Shown here: one piece after another, positions 49,198 to 58,095 of the stretch
How positions within the stretch are numbered: position 1 is the first letter of the stretch
Layout of the letters: every line of letters begins with the position of its first letter
From: CAYYAQ01 sp964469555
Lineage (GTDB): Bacteria; Planctomycetota; UBA1135; UBA2386
Length of the DNA: 64,000 bases
Direction: 5' to 3'
Assembly: GCA_964469555.1 (NCBI GenBank)
Contig: CAYYAQ010000002.1
Location: 1-64,000, forward strand
Translations under genes and position numbers: made by a program
Notes under the pieces: generated by a model
What the model was told of the DNA's origin: nothing
Databases searched by the model: none
What the model saw: only the letters and a program-made list of their open reading frames with translations

Positions 49198-50406
49198 GTG
49201 CATAGCAAACCATTCACTGTCAACGGTCGAACCTATCGACCGCCGTCCCGACCCATTGTCGTCATCTGCATCGACGGCTGCGCCGACGAGTATCTGAGCG
49301 CCGCGATGTGCCGAGACCGCCTGCCGAACATCCAGAAGATGGCGGCCCAGGGCTACCGCGGAATGTGCCGCGCGGCTCTCCCGGCGTTCACGAACGTCAA
49401 CAACGCCGCGATCTGCACCGGACTGCCACCATCGAAGACGGGCATCTGCGGCAACTACTTCCTCGACCCGGATACCGGCGAAGAGGTGATGTCGAATTCG
49501 GCGAAATATCTCCTCGCCGACAACCTCCTCGTCGCAGCCGCGGACGCGGATCGAAAGGTCGCGTTTGTCACCTCGAAGGACAAGCTGCGCAAGTTCCTGT
49601 CCGAAGGACTGAACGGGATCGCATTCTCAGCCGAGAAAGCGGACGCGGACATCGAGGCGATGGTCGGCCAGAGCAGGCCCGACATCTATAGCGCCGCGGC
49701 GAGCGTTTTCGTCTTGCAAGCCGGCGTCGCGATGGTCCGACAAGAGAAAGCCGACTTCCTGTATCTCTCGTTGACCGACTACATCCAGCACAAGCACGCA
49801 CCCGACGAGGAAGAGGCGCTGCAGTTCTACGAGGATCTCGACCGCGAGATCGGACTCCTTCTCGAACTCGGGTGCACGATCGGGATCACGGCGGACCACG
49901 GGATGAACGCGAAGCACGGTCTGGACGGCGCGCCGAATGTTCTCTACCTCGAGTCCGAGTTGGCAGCGAAGTTCGGAGACGGCATCCGCGTAATCTGCCC
50001 GATCACCGACCCGTACGTCGTGCACCATGGCGCGCTCGGCGGTGCCGTGACCGTGTTCCTGCCCCCCGAAGCAAACCGCGCCGAGGTCGCCGCGTGGATC
50101 GCCGGACTCGATCGCGTGTCCGAAGTGTTCACGCGGGAACTCGCCGCAAAGAAACTCGAACTCGTGCCGGATCGCATCGGAGACATCTACGTGCTGGCGG
50201 AGCGAGACGCCGTCCTCGGTCGCACCGCCGAGCACCACGACCTGTCGGGATTGGATCGCCCCCTGCGTTCGCACGGTGGGCGCTACGAAGAAATGGTCCC
50301 GCTCATCGTCTCCGAACCGCTATCGTCCGACTACCGGATGAAGGCGCTAGGGGACCCCCGCAACTTCGACATCTTCGACTTCGTCTGCAACGGAGCCGCG
50401 CAGTGA
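49198..50406 (+). CDS. phnA: Phosphonoacetate hydrolase
   Basis: 402 residues from GTG 49198; N-terminus S-K-P-F-T-V-N-G-R-T-Y matches the family, upstream starts do not add conserved sequence. Alkaline phosphatase-like: I-C-I-D-G-C (metal Asp), A-F-T-N-V-N-N-A-A-I-C-T-G (Thr nucleophile), D-Y-I-Q-H-K-H, T-A-D-H-G-M-N-A-K-H and S-H-G-G-R-Y-E-E. Reaction: phosphonoacetate to acetate and phosphate. Followed by phnY with a G-T-G-A overlap. The pair breaks down 2-aminoethylphosphonate after transamination by PhnW, which is not in this window. Confidence 0.93.
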   Translation: MHSKPFTVNGRTYRPPSRPIVVICIDGCADEYLSAAMCRDRLPNIQKMAAQGYRGMCRAALPAFTNVNNAAICTGLPPSKTGICGNYFLDPDTGEEVMSNSAKYLLADNLLVAAADADRKVAFVTSKDKLRKFLSEGLNGIAFSAEKADADIEAMVGQSRPDIYSAAASVFVLQAGVAMVRQEKADFLYLSLTDYIQHKHAPDEEEALQFYEDLDREIGLLLELGCTIGITADHGMNAKHGLDGAPNVLYLESELAAKFGDGIRVICPITDPYVVHHGALGGAVTVFLPPEANRAEVAAWIAGLDRVSEVFTRELAAKKLELVPDRIGDIYVLAERDAVLGRTAEHHDLSGLDRPLRSHGGRYEEMVPLIVSEPLSSDYRMKALGDPRNFDIFDFVCNGAAQ

Positions 50407-51815
50407 AAACCCCGTGCTACATCGGGGGTAAGGCGGTCACGAGTGAGACATTGCTCGACGTCATCTACCCCTACACGGGAGAGATCGTGGGCCAGGTGTG
50501 CATGGTCGGTCAGCCCGAACTCGAGCGCGCGATCACCTCGATGCGGGCCGGCGGCGATCCGCTAACGCGGCATCAGCGCTTCGAGATCCTCGACTCCGCA
50601 CGCCGGTTGCTGGGCGAGCGTGCCGACGAATTCGCCAACCTGATCCGCAGCGAGTCGGGCCTGTGCATGCGTGAGACCCGCTACGAGGTGGGACGCGCCC
50701 AGGACGTGCTGCAGTTCGCTTCGATGGAAGCGCTGAAGGACGACGGGCAGATCTTCTCCTGCGATGTCACGCCGCACGGCAAAGCGCGCAAGATCTTCAC
50801 GACGCGCGAGCCCTTGCGATCCATCGCGGCGATCACGCCGTTCAACCACCCGCTCAACCAGGTTGCGCACAAGCTGGCGCCTGCAATCGCAGTGGGTGCG
50901 CCGATGATTCTCAAGCCATCGGAGAAGACTCCGCTCACGGCGATTCGTCTCGCCGAGCTCTTCTACGAGGCAGGATTGCCAGGATGGATGCTCAGCGTGC
51001 TCGTCGGACCGATCGACACCGTCGTTGAACCGATGATTCGCGACGAGCGGATCGAATTGGTCAGCTTCACGGGCAGCATCGCGATCGGCAAGCACATCGC
51101 GGACATCGCCGGCTACAAGAAGATCTGTCTGGAACTCGGCGGCAACTCGCCGTTGATCGTTCTGGAAGACGCGGACCTTCAGAAAGCCGTCGGTCTGGCA
51201 GCCGAGGGTTGCTACCGGAACTCGGGTCAACGCTGTACCGCAGTCAAGCGCATCCTCGTACACCGCGACATCGTCGACGGGTTCACTTCGGCAATGGTCG
51301 AGAAGACGAAGGAATATCGGGCCGGTGATCCAGCGGATCCCGAGACGCGCGTCGGGACGGTCATCGACGAAGCCGCCGCGATCGACCTCGAACGGCGGGT
51401 CCAAGACGCGACCGCCGCGGGCGCGCGGGTATTGATCGGTGGCGGTCGCGATGGCGCGCAGATGGAAGCGACAGTGATCGCGGAGGTGCCGAGGGACGTC
51501 GAGATGGTTCGCACGGAGTCGTTCGGTCCGCTGGCCCCCATCATCGCAATCGACGACCTCGACGACGCGATCGACCTCGCGAACTCCACAGGCTACGCGC
51601 TGTCGTGCGGGATCGTCACCAACGACCTCTCACGCGCGCTCGAGGCGGTGAAACGCGTGCGCACGGGCACGGTCAACGTCAACGAAATACCGGGCTACCG
51701 GATCGAGTGTTCGCCCTTTGGTGGTGTCGAGAACTCCGGTCTCGGGATCAAGGAGGGCGTCATCGAGGAGATGAAGTTCATGACGAACGTCAAGACGTTC
51801 TCGTTGCCGTGGTAG
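50403..51815 (+). CDS. phnY: Phosphonoacetaldehyde dehydrogenase
   Basis: 470 residues from GTG 50403. Aldehyde dehydrogenase fold: T-P-F-N-H-P-L-N near 145, K-P-S-E-K-T-P near 171, the general base E244 in L-E-L-G-G-N-S-P and nucleophile C278 in N-S-G-Q-R-C-T-A. Oxidises phosphonoacetaldehyde to phosphonoacetate with NAD, feeding PhnA encoded directly upstream. Context rather than motif alone gives the substrate. Its end overlaps the next gene by seven bases. Confidence 0.9.
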   Translation: MKTPCYIGGKAVTSETLLDVIYPYTGEIVGQVCMVGQPELERAITSMRAGGDPLTRHQRFEILDSARRLLGERADEFANLIRSESGLCMRETRYEVGRAQDVLQFASMEALKDDGQIFSCDVTPHGKARKIFTTREPLRSIAAITPFNHPLNQVAHKLAPAIAVGAPMILKPSEKTPLTAIRLAELFYEAGLPGWMLSVLVGPIDTVVEPMIRDERIELVSFTGSIAIGKHIADIAGYKKICLELGGNSPLIVLEDADLQKAVGLAAEGCYRNSGQRCTAVKRILVHRDIVDGFTSAMVEKTKEYRAGDPADPETRVGTVIDEAAAIDLERRVQDATAAGARVLIGGGRDGAQMEATVIAEVPRDVEMVRTESFGPLAPIIAIDDLDDAIDLANSTGYALSCGIVTNDLSRALEAVKRVRTGTVNVNEIPGYRIECSPFGGVENSGLGIKEGVIEEMKFMTNVKTFSLPW

Positions 51816-52873
51816 TCGCGAAGCTCCAGGTCTTCGACGGCGCCAGGCAACCATTCCGCGCCGAGGAGCGCGAGTTCAACCCCAAGGATCTCGCGCCAGG
51901 CGAAGCGCTCGTGGAGATCTCGCTGGCGACGGTGTGTGGCTCCGACCTCCACACCTTCGACGGCAAGCGCGTCGAGGACACGCCGTGCGTCCTCGGTCAC
52001 GAGGCGGTCGGACGCGTGGTCGCCGTCGCGGACCAAACCGACGTCGCGGTCGGCGACCGGGTCACGTGGTCGATCGCGGACAGCTGCGGCGAATGCCCGG
52101 CGTGCACGAGCTTCGGATTGCCGGAGAAGTGCGAGCGTCTGTTCAAGTACGGGCACGCACCGCTCACGAACGGTTCGGGGTTGAACGGCAGCTATGCATC
52201 GCACATCGTCGTGCGCCGCGGAACCCACGTCGTTCGTCTACCCGATGAGGTCGTGGACGCGGTGGCGGCACCCGCCAACTGCGCTCTCGCAACGATGGTC
52301 AATGCGATTTCGGGCACGCCAAAGAATGTGAAGAAGGTCGTGATCCAAGGCGGGGGGTTGCTCGGTATATACGGCTGCGCGTTGCTCCGCGAACGTGGCG
52401 TACCCGACGTGTACTGCACGGACCTGGACACGCGCCGCTTCGACATCATCGAGCGCTTCGGCGGCAAGGCAGTCGACGCCTCGCAAGCCGACTCGGATCT
52501 CGACTCGGTTCGCGGACAGATCGATGCGGTGTTCGAGGTCGCGGGTGTGAAGGAGCTGATTCCTCAGGGCGTCTCGTTGCTGCGCCCGGGAGGATTCTAC
52601 GGGTTGGTCGGTCTGGTCCATCCCGATTCCGCGCTGGGCATTACCGCGGAACAGCTGATCCGGAAATGCCTCACACTCCGAGGATTTCACAACTACTCGC
52701 CGGACCACCTCGATGCCGCGGTCGAATTCCTCGCGCGCCACGTCGGGAAGTTGCCGTTCGAGGATCTCGTCGGCCCTCCTGTCGATCTCACGCGATTGGA
52801 TGAGGCGTTCGCGAGTACGCGGAGGCGCGACGAGTTCAGGGTCTCCGTCTGCCACGGTGCGACCGGGAAATAG
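51809..52873 (+). CDS. Zinc alcohol dehydrogenase of the phosphonate-catabolism type
   Basis: 354 residues from GTG 51809. MDR fold: catalytic zinc C in V-C-G-S-D-L-H and H-E in G-H-E-A-V-G, structural-zinc region D-S-C-G-E-C-P-A-C-T-S-F-G-L-P-E-K-C, Rossmann motif Q-G-G-G-L-L-G-I-Y. It resembles the TIGR03366 group named as phosphonate catabolism associated alcohol dehydrogenases. Third gene of the phnA-phnY operon, so it may interconvert a phosphono-alcohol such as 2-hydroxyethylphosphonate and phosphonoacetaldehyde; that is inference. Confidence 0.85.
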   Translation: MVVAKLQVFDGARQPFRAEEREFNPKDLAPGEALVEISLATVCGSDLHTFDGKRVEDTPCVLGHEAVGRVVAVADQTDVAVGDRVTWSIADSCGECPACTSFGLPEKCERLFKYGHAPLTNGSGLNGSYASHIVVRRGTHVVRLPDEVVDAVAAPANCALATMVNAISGTPKNVKKVVIQGGGLLGIYGCALLRERGVPDVYCTDLDTRRFDIIERFGGKAVDASQADSDLDSVRGQIDAVFEVAGVKELIPQGVSLLRPGGFYGLVGLVHPDSALGITAEQLIRKCLTLRGFHNYSPDHLDAAVEFLARHVGKLPFEDLVGPPVDLTRLDEAFASTRRRDEFRVSVCHGATGK

Positions 52874-52884
52874 ACTGCCGGACC

Positions 52885-53206
52885 ATGCCCGCAGGAACCA
52901 TAGTGATCCACGTCCTGCGTCCGATCGAAGACGTGTTCGCCTTCGTCGGCGACCTGGAGACCGCTCCACAATGGGTGCCCGATCTTGTTTCGATGCGAAA
53001 GGTGACCGAAGGGGCCATCGCGATTCCAGGTGCGTTACGCGCTCGAATCGGACGAGGGTGGAACGAAGCTCACCCACGACTACACGATGCAGATGACTGA
53101 TTGTTTCTGGATCATGACTCCGTTCGTCCACGGCTGGGTGAAGAAGAACTCCCGCGCAGGGTTGGACAATCTTCGGAAGCTGCTGACGAGCGAAGCCGAG
53201 TCGTAG
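52885..53206 (+). pseudogene. SRPBCC/polyketide-cyclase-like gene with frameshift and internal deletion
   Basis: The first frame runs from ATG 52885 with V-I-H-V-L-R-P-I-E-D-V-F-A-F-V-G-D-L-E, the typical SRPBCC start, to about 53025. A second frame then gives V-R-Y-A-L-E-S-D-E-G-G-T-K-L-T-H-D-Y and the C-terminal helix L-D-N-L-R-K-L-L-T, ending at TAG 53204-53206. About 30 family residues are missing at the junction. A complete protein would be near 145 residues. Ligand unknown. Confidence 0.72.
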
Positions 53207-53254
53207 TCGCCCTCGTGCGCCTCATTTGCCGGCGCGCCTCCGCGCTCTTCGAAC

Positions 53255-54826
53255 CTACTTCGCAGGCGGCATCTGCAGTGGTTCTGGCTCGCCGGTCTTG
53301 CGGTCGACGGGCCACTGCGCGTCCAGACGCGACATCTCCGCCTGAAGAGTGCCCGCGAGTTTCGAAAGTCGTGCAGGTTCGGATTCGGCCAGGTTGTGGG
53401 TCTCCGAGATGTCCGTCTCCAGGTCATACAGCTCCCACCGCCGTGCGTTGTAGAAGTAGATCACCTTCCACCTCCCCTCGCGCATCGCGCTGTGCGGTTC
53501 GTATCCTGGTCCGCGCGGCCCCCACACGTGAGGGTAGTGAAAGACGAGCCGCCGGTTCGGTTTTGACTTCTCGCCCAGCCAGTACGGTCGCATGTCGTGA
53601 CCATCGATCGCTCGGTCCTTTGGAATCTCGGCGCCGGCGACTCCCAGCAGCGTCGGGAACAGGTCCTCACAGATCAACGGCTGGTCGGAACTCGAGCCCG
53701 CCTCGAGCGGCAATTGTTTTTGAACTGCTGCCTTCGCATCGGGCTTCGCCCAACAAACGAGGAAGGGGACGCGAGTTCCACCTTCATACGCCGACGCCTT
53801 GCCCGCGCGCAACGGCCAGTTGTGCGAATTGGCCCCGGTGTTTCGTGGAGACTTGCCGCGGGCGTGCGCGCTCAACCCACCGTTGTCCGACGTGAAGATG
53901 ACCAAGGTGTTCTCAGCGACGCCGAGCATTTCGAAATGATCGAGAAGCGACTGCAGGCTCGCATCCATGCCTTCGACCATCGACGCGTAGCGCTGCTCGG
54001 CTACCGGAATGTCGATCTCGGTCTTGTCGTACTTCCGACCGCGGTAGTTCTGCATGAACCTACCGTGCGGTCGAATCGGCGCGTGCACGGCATAGTGTGC
54101 CATGTAGAGGTAGAACGGTTTCTTCGCACCGACCGCGCTCGACACCGCCTTCTTGGCTTCGGTAGTACACGCGTCGGTCAAGTGTACGTCCTTGCCGTGG
54201 TACGCCTCGAGACCCGGTATCCCCCAGGGCAGCGTGCGCCCACCTTTCTTCTTGTTGCCGAAGTTCGTCTTGCCGTGGTACGACCCCGGCCCGCCGGCAG
54301 CGTGACCCGCGATGTTGACATCGAATCCGAGGTTTCGAGGATCGCTACCCTTCGTTCCATGCGCGCCCCAGTGCGCCTTGCCGCAGTGGATCGTGAAGTA
54401 GCCCGCCTTGCGAAGAAGCACCGCGAGCGTGGCGTCACTCGGCTGGAGTCCGTCCTTCTGCCAGTTCTTCGGTGGACCAACACGGCCCCACTTGCCGGAC
54501 TGATCCTTGCCCTTCGTCAACGTCCAGTTGGTCACGTGGTGCCGTACCGGGTTTTGACCCGTCATGATGGATGTGCGGGTAGGGCTGCAGACGGAGTGAC
54601 TGTAGGCGTTCGTGAACCGCACTCCCTGCGCGGCCAGCCGTTCCATCGCCGGCGTTCGGAAGTGATCGTTGAACTTCGTACGCTTCGACCAAAACGCGAC
54701 GGACGTGTCCTGCCATCCCATGTCATCCACGAGAAACAAGAGGATGTTCGGTCGGGATTGCGCGCTCAGCGGCGCGATCGTCGCGACGATCCAGAGAACG
54801 AAGACGAGGGTCCTGTCGAAGTGCAC
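53255..54826 (-). CDS. Sulfatase, exported
   Basis: 523 residues from GTG 54826, giving a signal peptide (L-V-F-V-L-W-I-V-A-T-I-A-P-L-S-A-Q). Formylglycine site C80-S-P-T-R-T-S, calcium-binding D-D in L-V-D-D-M-G-W, histidines in G-K-A-H-W-G and H-Y-A-V-H-A-P, and T-S-D-N-G-G-L. Cleaves sulfate esters; fine specificity cannot be read. Differs clearly from the sulfatase at 44559-45974, so the two probably have different substrates. It stands alone, with a broken SRPBCC gene downstream. Confidence 0.92.
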   Translation of the reverse strand: MHFDRTLVFVLWIVATIAPLSAQSRPNILLFLVDDMGWQDTSVAFWSKRTKFNDHFRTPAMERLAAQGVRFTNAYSHSVCSPTRTSIMTGQNPVRHHVTNWTLTKGKDQSGKWGRVGPPKNWQKDGLQPSDATLAVLLRKAGYFTIHCGKAHWGAHGTKGSDPRNLGFDVNIAGHAAGGPGSYHGKTNFGNKKKGGRTLPWGIPGLEAYHGKDVHLTDACTTEAKKAVSSAVGAKKPFYLYMAHYAVHAPIRPHGRFMQNYRGRKYDKTEIDIPVAEQRYASMVEGMDASLQSLLDHFEMLGVAENTLVIFTSDNGGLSAHARGKSPRNTGANSHNWPLRAGKASAYEGGTRVPFLVCWAKPDAKAAVQKQLPLEAGSSSDQPLICEDLFPTLLGVAGAEIPKDRAIDGHDMRPYWLGEKSKPNRRLVFHYPHVWGPRGPGYEPHSAMREGRWKVIYFYNARRWELYDLETDISETHNLAESEPARLSKLAGTLQAEMSRLDAQWPVDRKTGEPEPLQMPPAK

Positions 54827-54968
54827 GGGGACATGATGCCCGATGTCACCTGAGACGGCACGTTCGTCATCTACTTCCTCGGCGTACACGGTCGGATGCC
54901 TCCCGGGATCGATGGGAAGCGGAACACGGTCTTCGTTCCCCACACGGCGAGCTCGCGTGACGGCAGCT

Positions 54969-56792
54969 TCATGCTTGCGCTCCTCGTTGCGTCCCGTCGA
55001 TCCGCCAGTCGACGAGCGGAACCAACTCCGCCGCCCAGTCGCGCGACGATCGTCTGCGAGGTGCGCCGAATCGCACCCACCACCCGCGACGCGTCGCGTT
55101 CCCCTTCGCGTCGACAACACGTCCACGCACGGCAAATTCGTTGCTCGTAATCGCGTCTCCGGTCGGCGTGTCCACGACGGCCATGTAGCAGTAGCGGCTG
55201 TCCTGGTCGCAGACCGTTTCGGCGTTGATATGCATGACGTAGGTGCCCGGTGGGTCCAGGAACCACGCTCCTACGTCCTTGCTACCTCGCTTGCGCCGGA
55301 ACCAGTCGAGAAACGCCTGGTTGCCCGCTGTGGGTTCGTACTCGAGCACTGCTGCAAACGGCCAGGCCTTGCCCGTACTCGTGACGACCTTGTCCTTTCG
55401 CCAATGCCGCACGCCACTCCCGGACACGGGTCCGAGTGCGATCACAGGCTTGCCCTTCTCGATACGCCAGCCGGACGTGTGCGCTTCGGCTCGGCGGGCA
55501 AGTGCCTTTTGAATAACGTTGCGATGGCGGGCACGGACGAACGGACGCGTGTAGATGTAGAGCGCGACATGCGGGGCGCACGCGGACTCCCTGGCGGCGA
55601 GTTGCACGGGCTTGCCCACGAGCCAGGTCCGGAGCTTGTTCTCGAGTTCCACGACTCCGAAACCGAAGACGTTCTTTAGTGCGATCGTGACCGCCGTTCC
55701 GCGCTTGATCTCACGGGCGAGACGACCGACGTGCGGACCGCTGTGCTCGCTGATGCAATACGACACAAGGGCGAACGACACAACGTGTTCTTCCGGCGTG
55801 AGGTCAGCCAGATCCTTGCCGAAGACCGTCGGGATTCGGGGAAGCGTGCCGTCGCTGGCCATGGCCTTCGCGGCATCGAGCCACTTACCGCGCCGGAACC
55901 TCAGCGGAGCCTGGGCCCGCTCGTGGTAGCAGGAGTTGGTGCAGATGCCGCCGCCGGCGCGCGCCTCGAAGTAGTGCGCGAGGCCTCCATCGAGCCAGCC
56001 GTGGCCGCGCTCACCAATCCATCCAGAGGGCGCGATGTTCGACAGCAGGAGGTGCACGACGTTGTGCGCGAGGTTTCGGTGCAGCGCTGCGTCGTCGCGA
56101 AGATCCGCGACGTCGTGGTGCATCGCGTAGATCATGGCGTCGCCGAGACGTTTGATACCGACTCCCTGGTGGACGAGGCCGGTCGCGTTCGGGCAAACGC
56201 GGCGGTGGTCGGATCCGCGTTGTTGGACGAGGACGTAGAGCCTTGGCGACGGCAACACGCGACCGACGGGCCACGCGACAGTCTTCACATACACAGGAAG
56301 GGCGGGGAAGTCCGTCGCCTTCAATCCCAGGGTTTCGACAAAGCTCCGCCGCGTGTCCCCGATGCGCCTCGCGTAGATGTGCATCAGGAGATGAGAATCG
56401 CTGGACGGGCCGGATTCGATCTTCGCGGGAGCGAAGACGAGATCGAGGTTCGGGGTGCGGCAGTGCATGGCCACCCGGAGTCGGCCCTTCTCATTTTCCG
56501 CGGCCTTCAGGAGATCATTGCGACGGGACTCGAGCCAGTTCCGCACAAGGGATCGCCGCGCGAGGATCGACTTGTCGGAGCTGGCGTGGTCGCACCTTGG
56601 ACAGGAGACTCGGTTTGCGCCGCGACACTGTGCGCACGCGAAAGCCACGCTGCACAGCACATCCGCCCGTTCGTGGACCAGCGGGCATCGCTTGCACGCG
56701 ACGGCGCCCGTGCCCTTGCAGGTCGCGCACGCACTCTGGCCGGGCAGTGTCGATGCCAGCGTGAGCAACGCGAGGCAGACGTACTTCCACAT
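54969..56792 (-). CDS. Exported protein with N-terminal zinc-ribbon-like cysteines
   Basis: 607 residues. Signal peptide 1-20 (V-C-L-A-L-L-T-L-A-S-T-L-P-G-Q). Residues 22-70 carry C-A-T-C-K-G-T-G, C-K-R-C, C-A-Q-C-R-G and C-P-R-C, similar to the DnaJ zinc repeat. The middle contains L-A-H-N-V-V-H-L-L-L (an H-x3-H pair) and G-E-R-G-H-G-W-L-D-G-G-L-A-H-Y, similar to gluzincin-type peptidases in which E of H-E-x-x-H is replaced. The last 100 residues are a small beta domain. Probably an inactive or altered metallopeptidase-like protein outside the inner membrane. Confidence 0.65.
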   Translation of the reverse strand: MWKYVCLALLTLASTLPGQSACATCKGTGAVACKRCPLVHERADVLCSVAFACAQCRGANRVSCPRCDHASSDKSILARRSLVRNWLESRRNDLLKAAENEKGRLRVAMHCRTPNLDLVFAPAKIESGPSSDSHLLMHIYARRIGDTRRSFVETLGLKATDFPALPVYVKTVAWPVGRVLPSPRLYVLVQQRGSDHRRVCPNATGLVHQGVGIKRLGDAMIYAMHHDVADLRDDAALHRNLAHNVVHLLLSNIAPSGWIGERGHGWLDGGLAHYFEARAGGGICTNSCYHERAQAPLRFRRGKWLDAAKAMASDGTLPRIPTVFGKDLADLTPEEHVVSFALVSYCISEHSGPHVGRLAREIKRGTAVTIALKNVFGFGVVELENKLRTWLVGKPVQLAARESACAPHVALYIYTRPFVRARHRNVIQKALARRAEAHTSGWRIEKGKPVIALGPVSGSGVRHWRKDKVVTSTGKAWPFAAVLEYEPTAGNQAFLDWFRRKRGSKDVGAWFLDPPGTYVMHINAETVCDQDSRYCYMAVVDTPTGDAITSNEFAVRGRVVDAKGNATRRGWWVRFGAPRRRSSRDWAAELVPLVDWRIDGTQRGAQA

Positions 56793-56994
56793 GACGTGAC
56801 CTTACCGCATCTCATCGAAAGAGTGCGCGCGATCGGGCGGGGCCCCTTCCCGACCGGAGCGCGGATGGGTAAATCAAGGGGTGCCCCGCCTCCTGCTATC
56901 TACCAAGACCATCCATTCATCGGAGACACGGCATCTCGCACAACAGCGTCTCCAACTGCATCGTCTTTCCAGTCAGCGGCACCTGATCCACCCC

Positions 56995-57222
56995 GGTCGA
57001 TACAAGGTGCGTGAGACGTTCTCGCCTTCACACATCCACACCTAGGTCGAAGCCAAGGGCTACAAGACGCTGATCACACAGCTGTACTTCAAGGGCGACC
57101 CGTTCAACAAGACGGACCGGTTCATCAAGGGCTCGCTGATCATCGACCCGAAGAGAATCCGGCTCGGCAGCGATCGCTCCTACAAGCCCGGCGTGCTCGA
57201 CATCGTGCTGAAGAAGGCGTAG
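56995..57222 (+). pseudogene. Intradiol ring-cleavage dioxygenase C-terminal remnant
   Basis: Codons read G-R-Y-K-V-R-E-T-F-S-P-S-H-I-H-T, an in-frame TAG at 57043-57045, then V-E-A-K-G-Y-K-T-L-I-T-Q-L-Y-F-K-G-D-P and the C-terminal strand V-L-D-I-V-L-K-K-A. H-I-H and T-Q-L-Y-F are conserved at the iron site of catechol/protocatechuate dioxygenases. Only the end of the domain is present and it is interrupted by a stop. The region 56793-56994 holds nothing else recognisable. Confidence 0.75.
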
Positions 57223-57229
57223 CCGCGGC

Positions 57230-57595
57230 CTACTTCGCTTCGAGGATCTCGATGTCGTACCCGTCGGGATCCCTGACGAAGATGTAGTTCGAGCTCGCCT
57301 CGGGCTTGCTGCGCCGGTACCACCAGCCGCGCTCCTCGACTTGCCCAACGATCGGCTCGAGGTCATCCACATGGAAGGCGAGGTGGCCGAACTGATTGCC
57401 AAGCTCGTAGTCGCGGTCGTCGTGGTTGTGGGTCAGCTCGATGTGGTAGTTTCCGGATTCATCGGTGAGGAACACCAGAGTCGCCTCGTCGCCGATCGTC
57501 TTCCGGCGCACTTCTCGCATGCCCAGGAATTCGGTATAGAAAGCCAGAGTCGCGTCGAGGTTCTTAACACGGATCATCGTGTGGGCGAGCTTCAT
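57230..57595 (-). CDS. gloA: Lactoylglutathione lyase-like VOC protein
   Basis: 121 residues. VOC/glyoxalase I pattern: H5 in L-A-H-T-M-I-R-V-K-N-L-D, F-Y-T-E-F-L-G-M, E55 or so in Y-H-I-E-L-T-H-N, H in G-H-L-A-F-H-V-D-D and the final E in Y-D-I-E-I-L-E-A. The four metal ligands H/E/H/E of glyoxalase I are all present. Reaction in the family: hemithioacetal of methylglyoxal to S-lactoylglutathione. The protein is a few residues shorter than E. coli GloA. Divergent from a hotdog thioesterase gene with only 23 bases between. Confidence 0.85.
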   Translation of the reverse strand: MKLAHTMIRVKNLDATLAFYTEFLGMREVRRKTIGDEATLVFLTDESGNYHIELTHNHDDRDYELGNQFGHLAFHVDDLEPIVGQVEERGWWYRRSKPEASSNYIFVRDPDGYDIEILEAK

Positions 57596-57598
57596 GCA

Positions 57599-57611
57599 CC
57601 TATAGTATAGG
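57599..57611. promoter_or_regulatory. AT-rich palindrome in a 23-bp divergent intergenic region
   Basis: C-C-T-A-T-A-G-T-A-T-A-G-G, a 13-base inverted repeat with one central base, between the gloA-like and hotdog genes. On the plus strand it offers T-A-T-A-G-T, on the minus strand T-A-T-A-C-T, both close to -10 hexamers. It may act as a two-way -10 element with very short leaders, or as an operator. Confidence 0.45.
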
Positions 57612-57618
57612 CGCAGCG

Positions 57619-58095
57619 ATGACGAACGAGACGGAAGACCAGGCTCTCCAGGACAGGTTCGCGCCGACGAACGGGTGCTTCGGGTGCGGCCCAGCGAACG
57701 AAAAGGGGTTGCGCATCAGGAGCTTCGTCCGCGCCGACGAGGTCGTGTGCGAATGGCGCGCAAAGCCCCACCACCAGGCATTCCCGGGAATGGTAAACGG
57801 CGGTATCTGCGGTGCGCTGCTCGACTGTCACAGCAACTGGACTGCCGCCTGGCACCTGATGCGAGAGAACTCGCTCGACGCGCCGCCGTGCACGGTGACC
57901 GCGGAGTTCACCGTGAAGCTGATGGCGCCGACGCCGCTCGACCAATTGCTCACGATCCGCGCTCGCGTCACGGAATCGTCCAGGCGAATGGCGATCGTCG
58001 AGGCGACGATCGAAGCGAACGGCACAGTGACCTGCACGTGTCGCGGCGTCTTCATCGCTGTTCAGGAAGGACACCCCGCTTTCAATCGCTGGTAG
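57619..58095 (+). CDS. Hotdog-fold acyl-CoA thioesterase (PaaI-like)
   Basis: 158 residues. N-terminal C-F-G-C-G-P-A-N-E-K-G-L, characteristic of a hotdog subfamily with a cysteine pair, then F-P-G-M-V-N-G-G-I-C-G-A-L-L-D-C (the H-G-G-x-x-x-x-x-x-D helix region with N replacing H) and V-T-A-E-F-T-V-K-L-M-A-P-T-P. Members cleave aryl- or acyl-CoA thioesters. No cotranscribed gene reveals the substrate. Confidence 0.82.
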   Translation: MTNETEDQALQDRFAPTNGCFGCGPANEKGLRIRSFVRADEVVCEWRAKPHHQAFPGMVNGGICGALLDCHSNWTAAWHLMRENSLDAPPCTVTAEFTVKLMAPTPLDQLLTIRARVTESSRRMAIVEATIEANGTVTCTCRGVFIAVQEGHPAFNRW

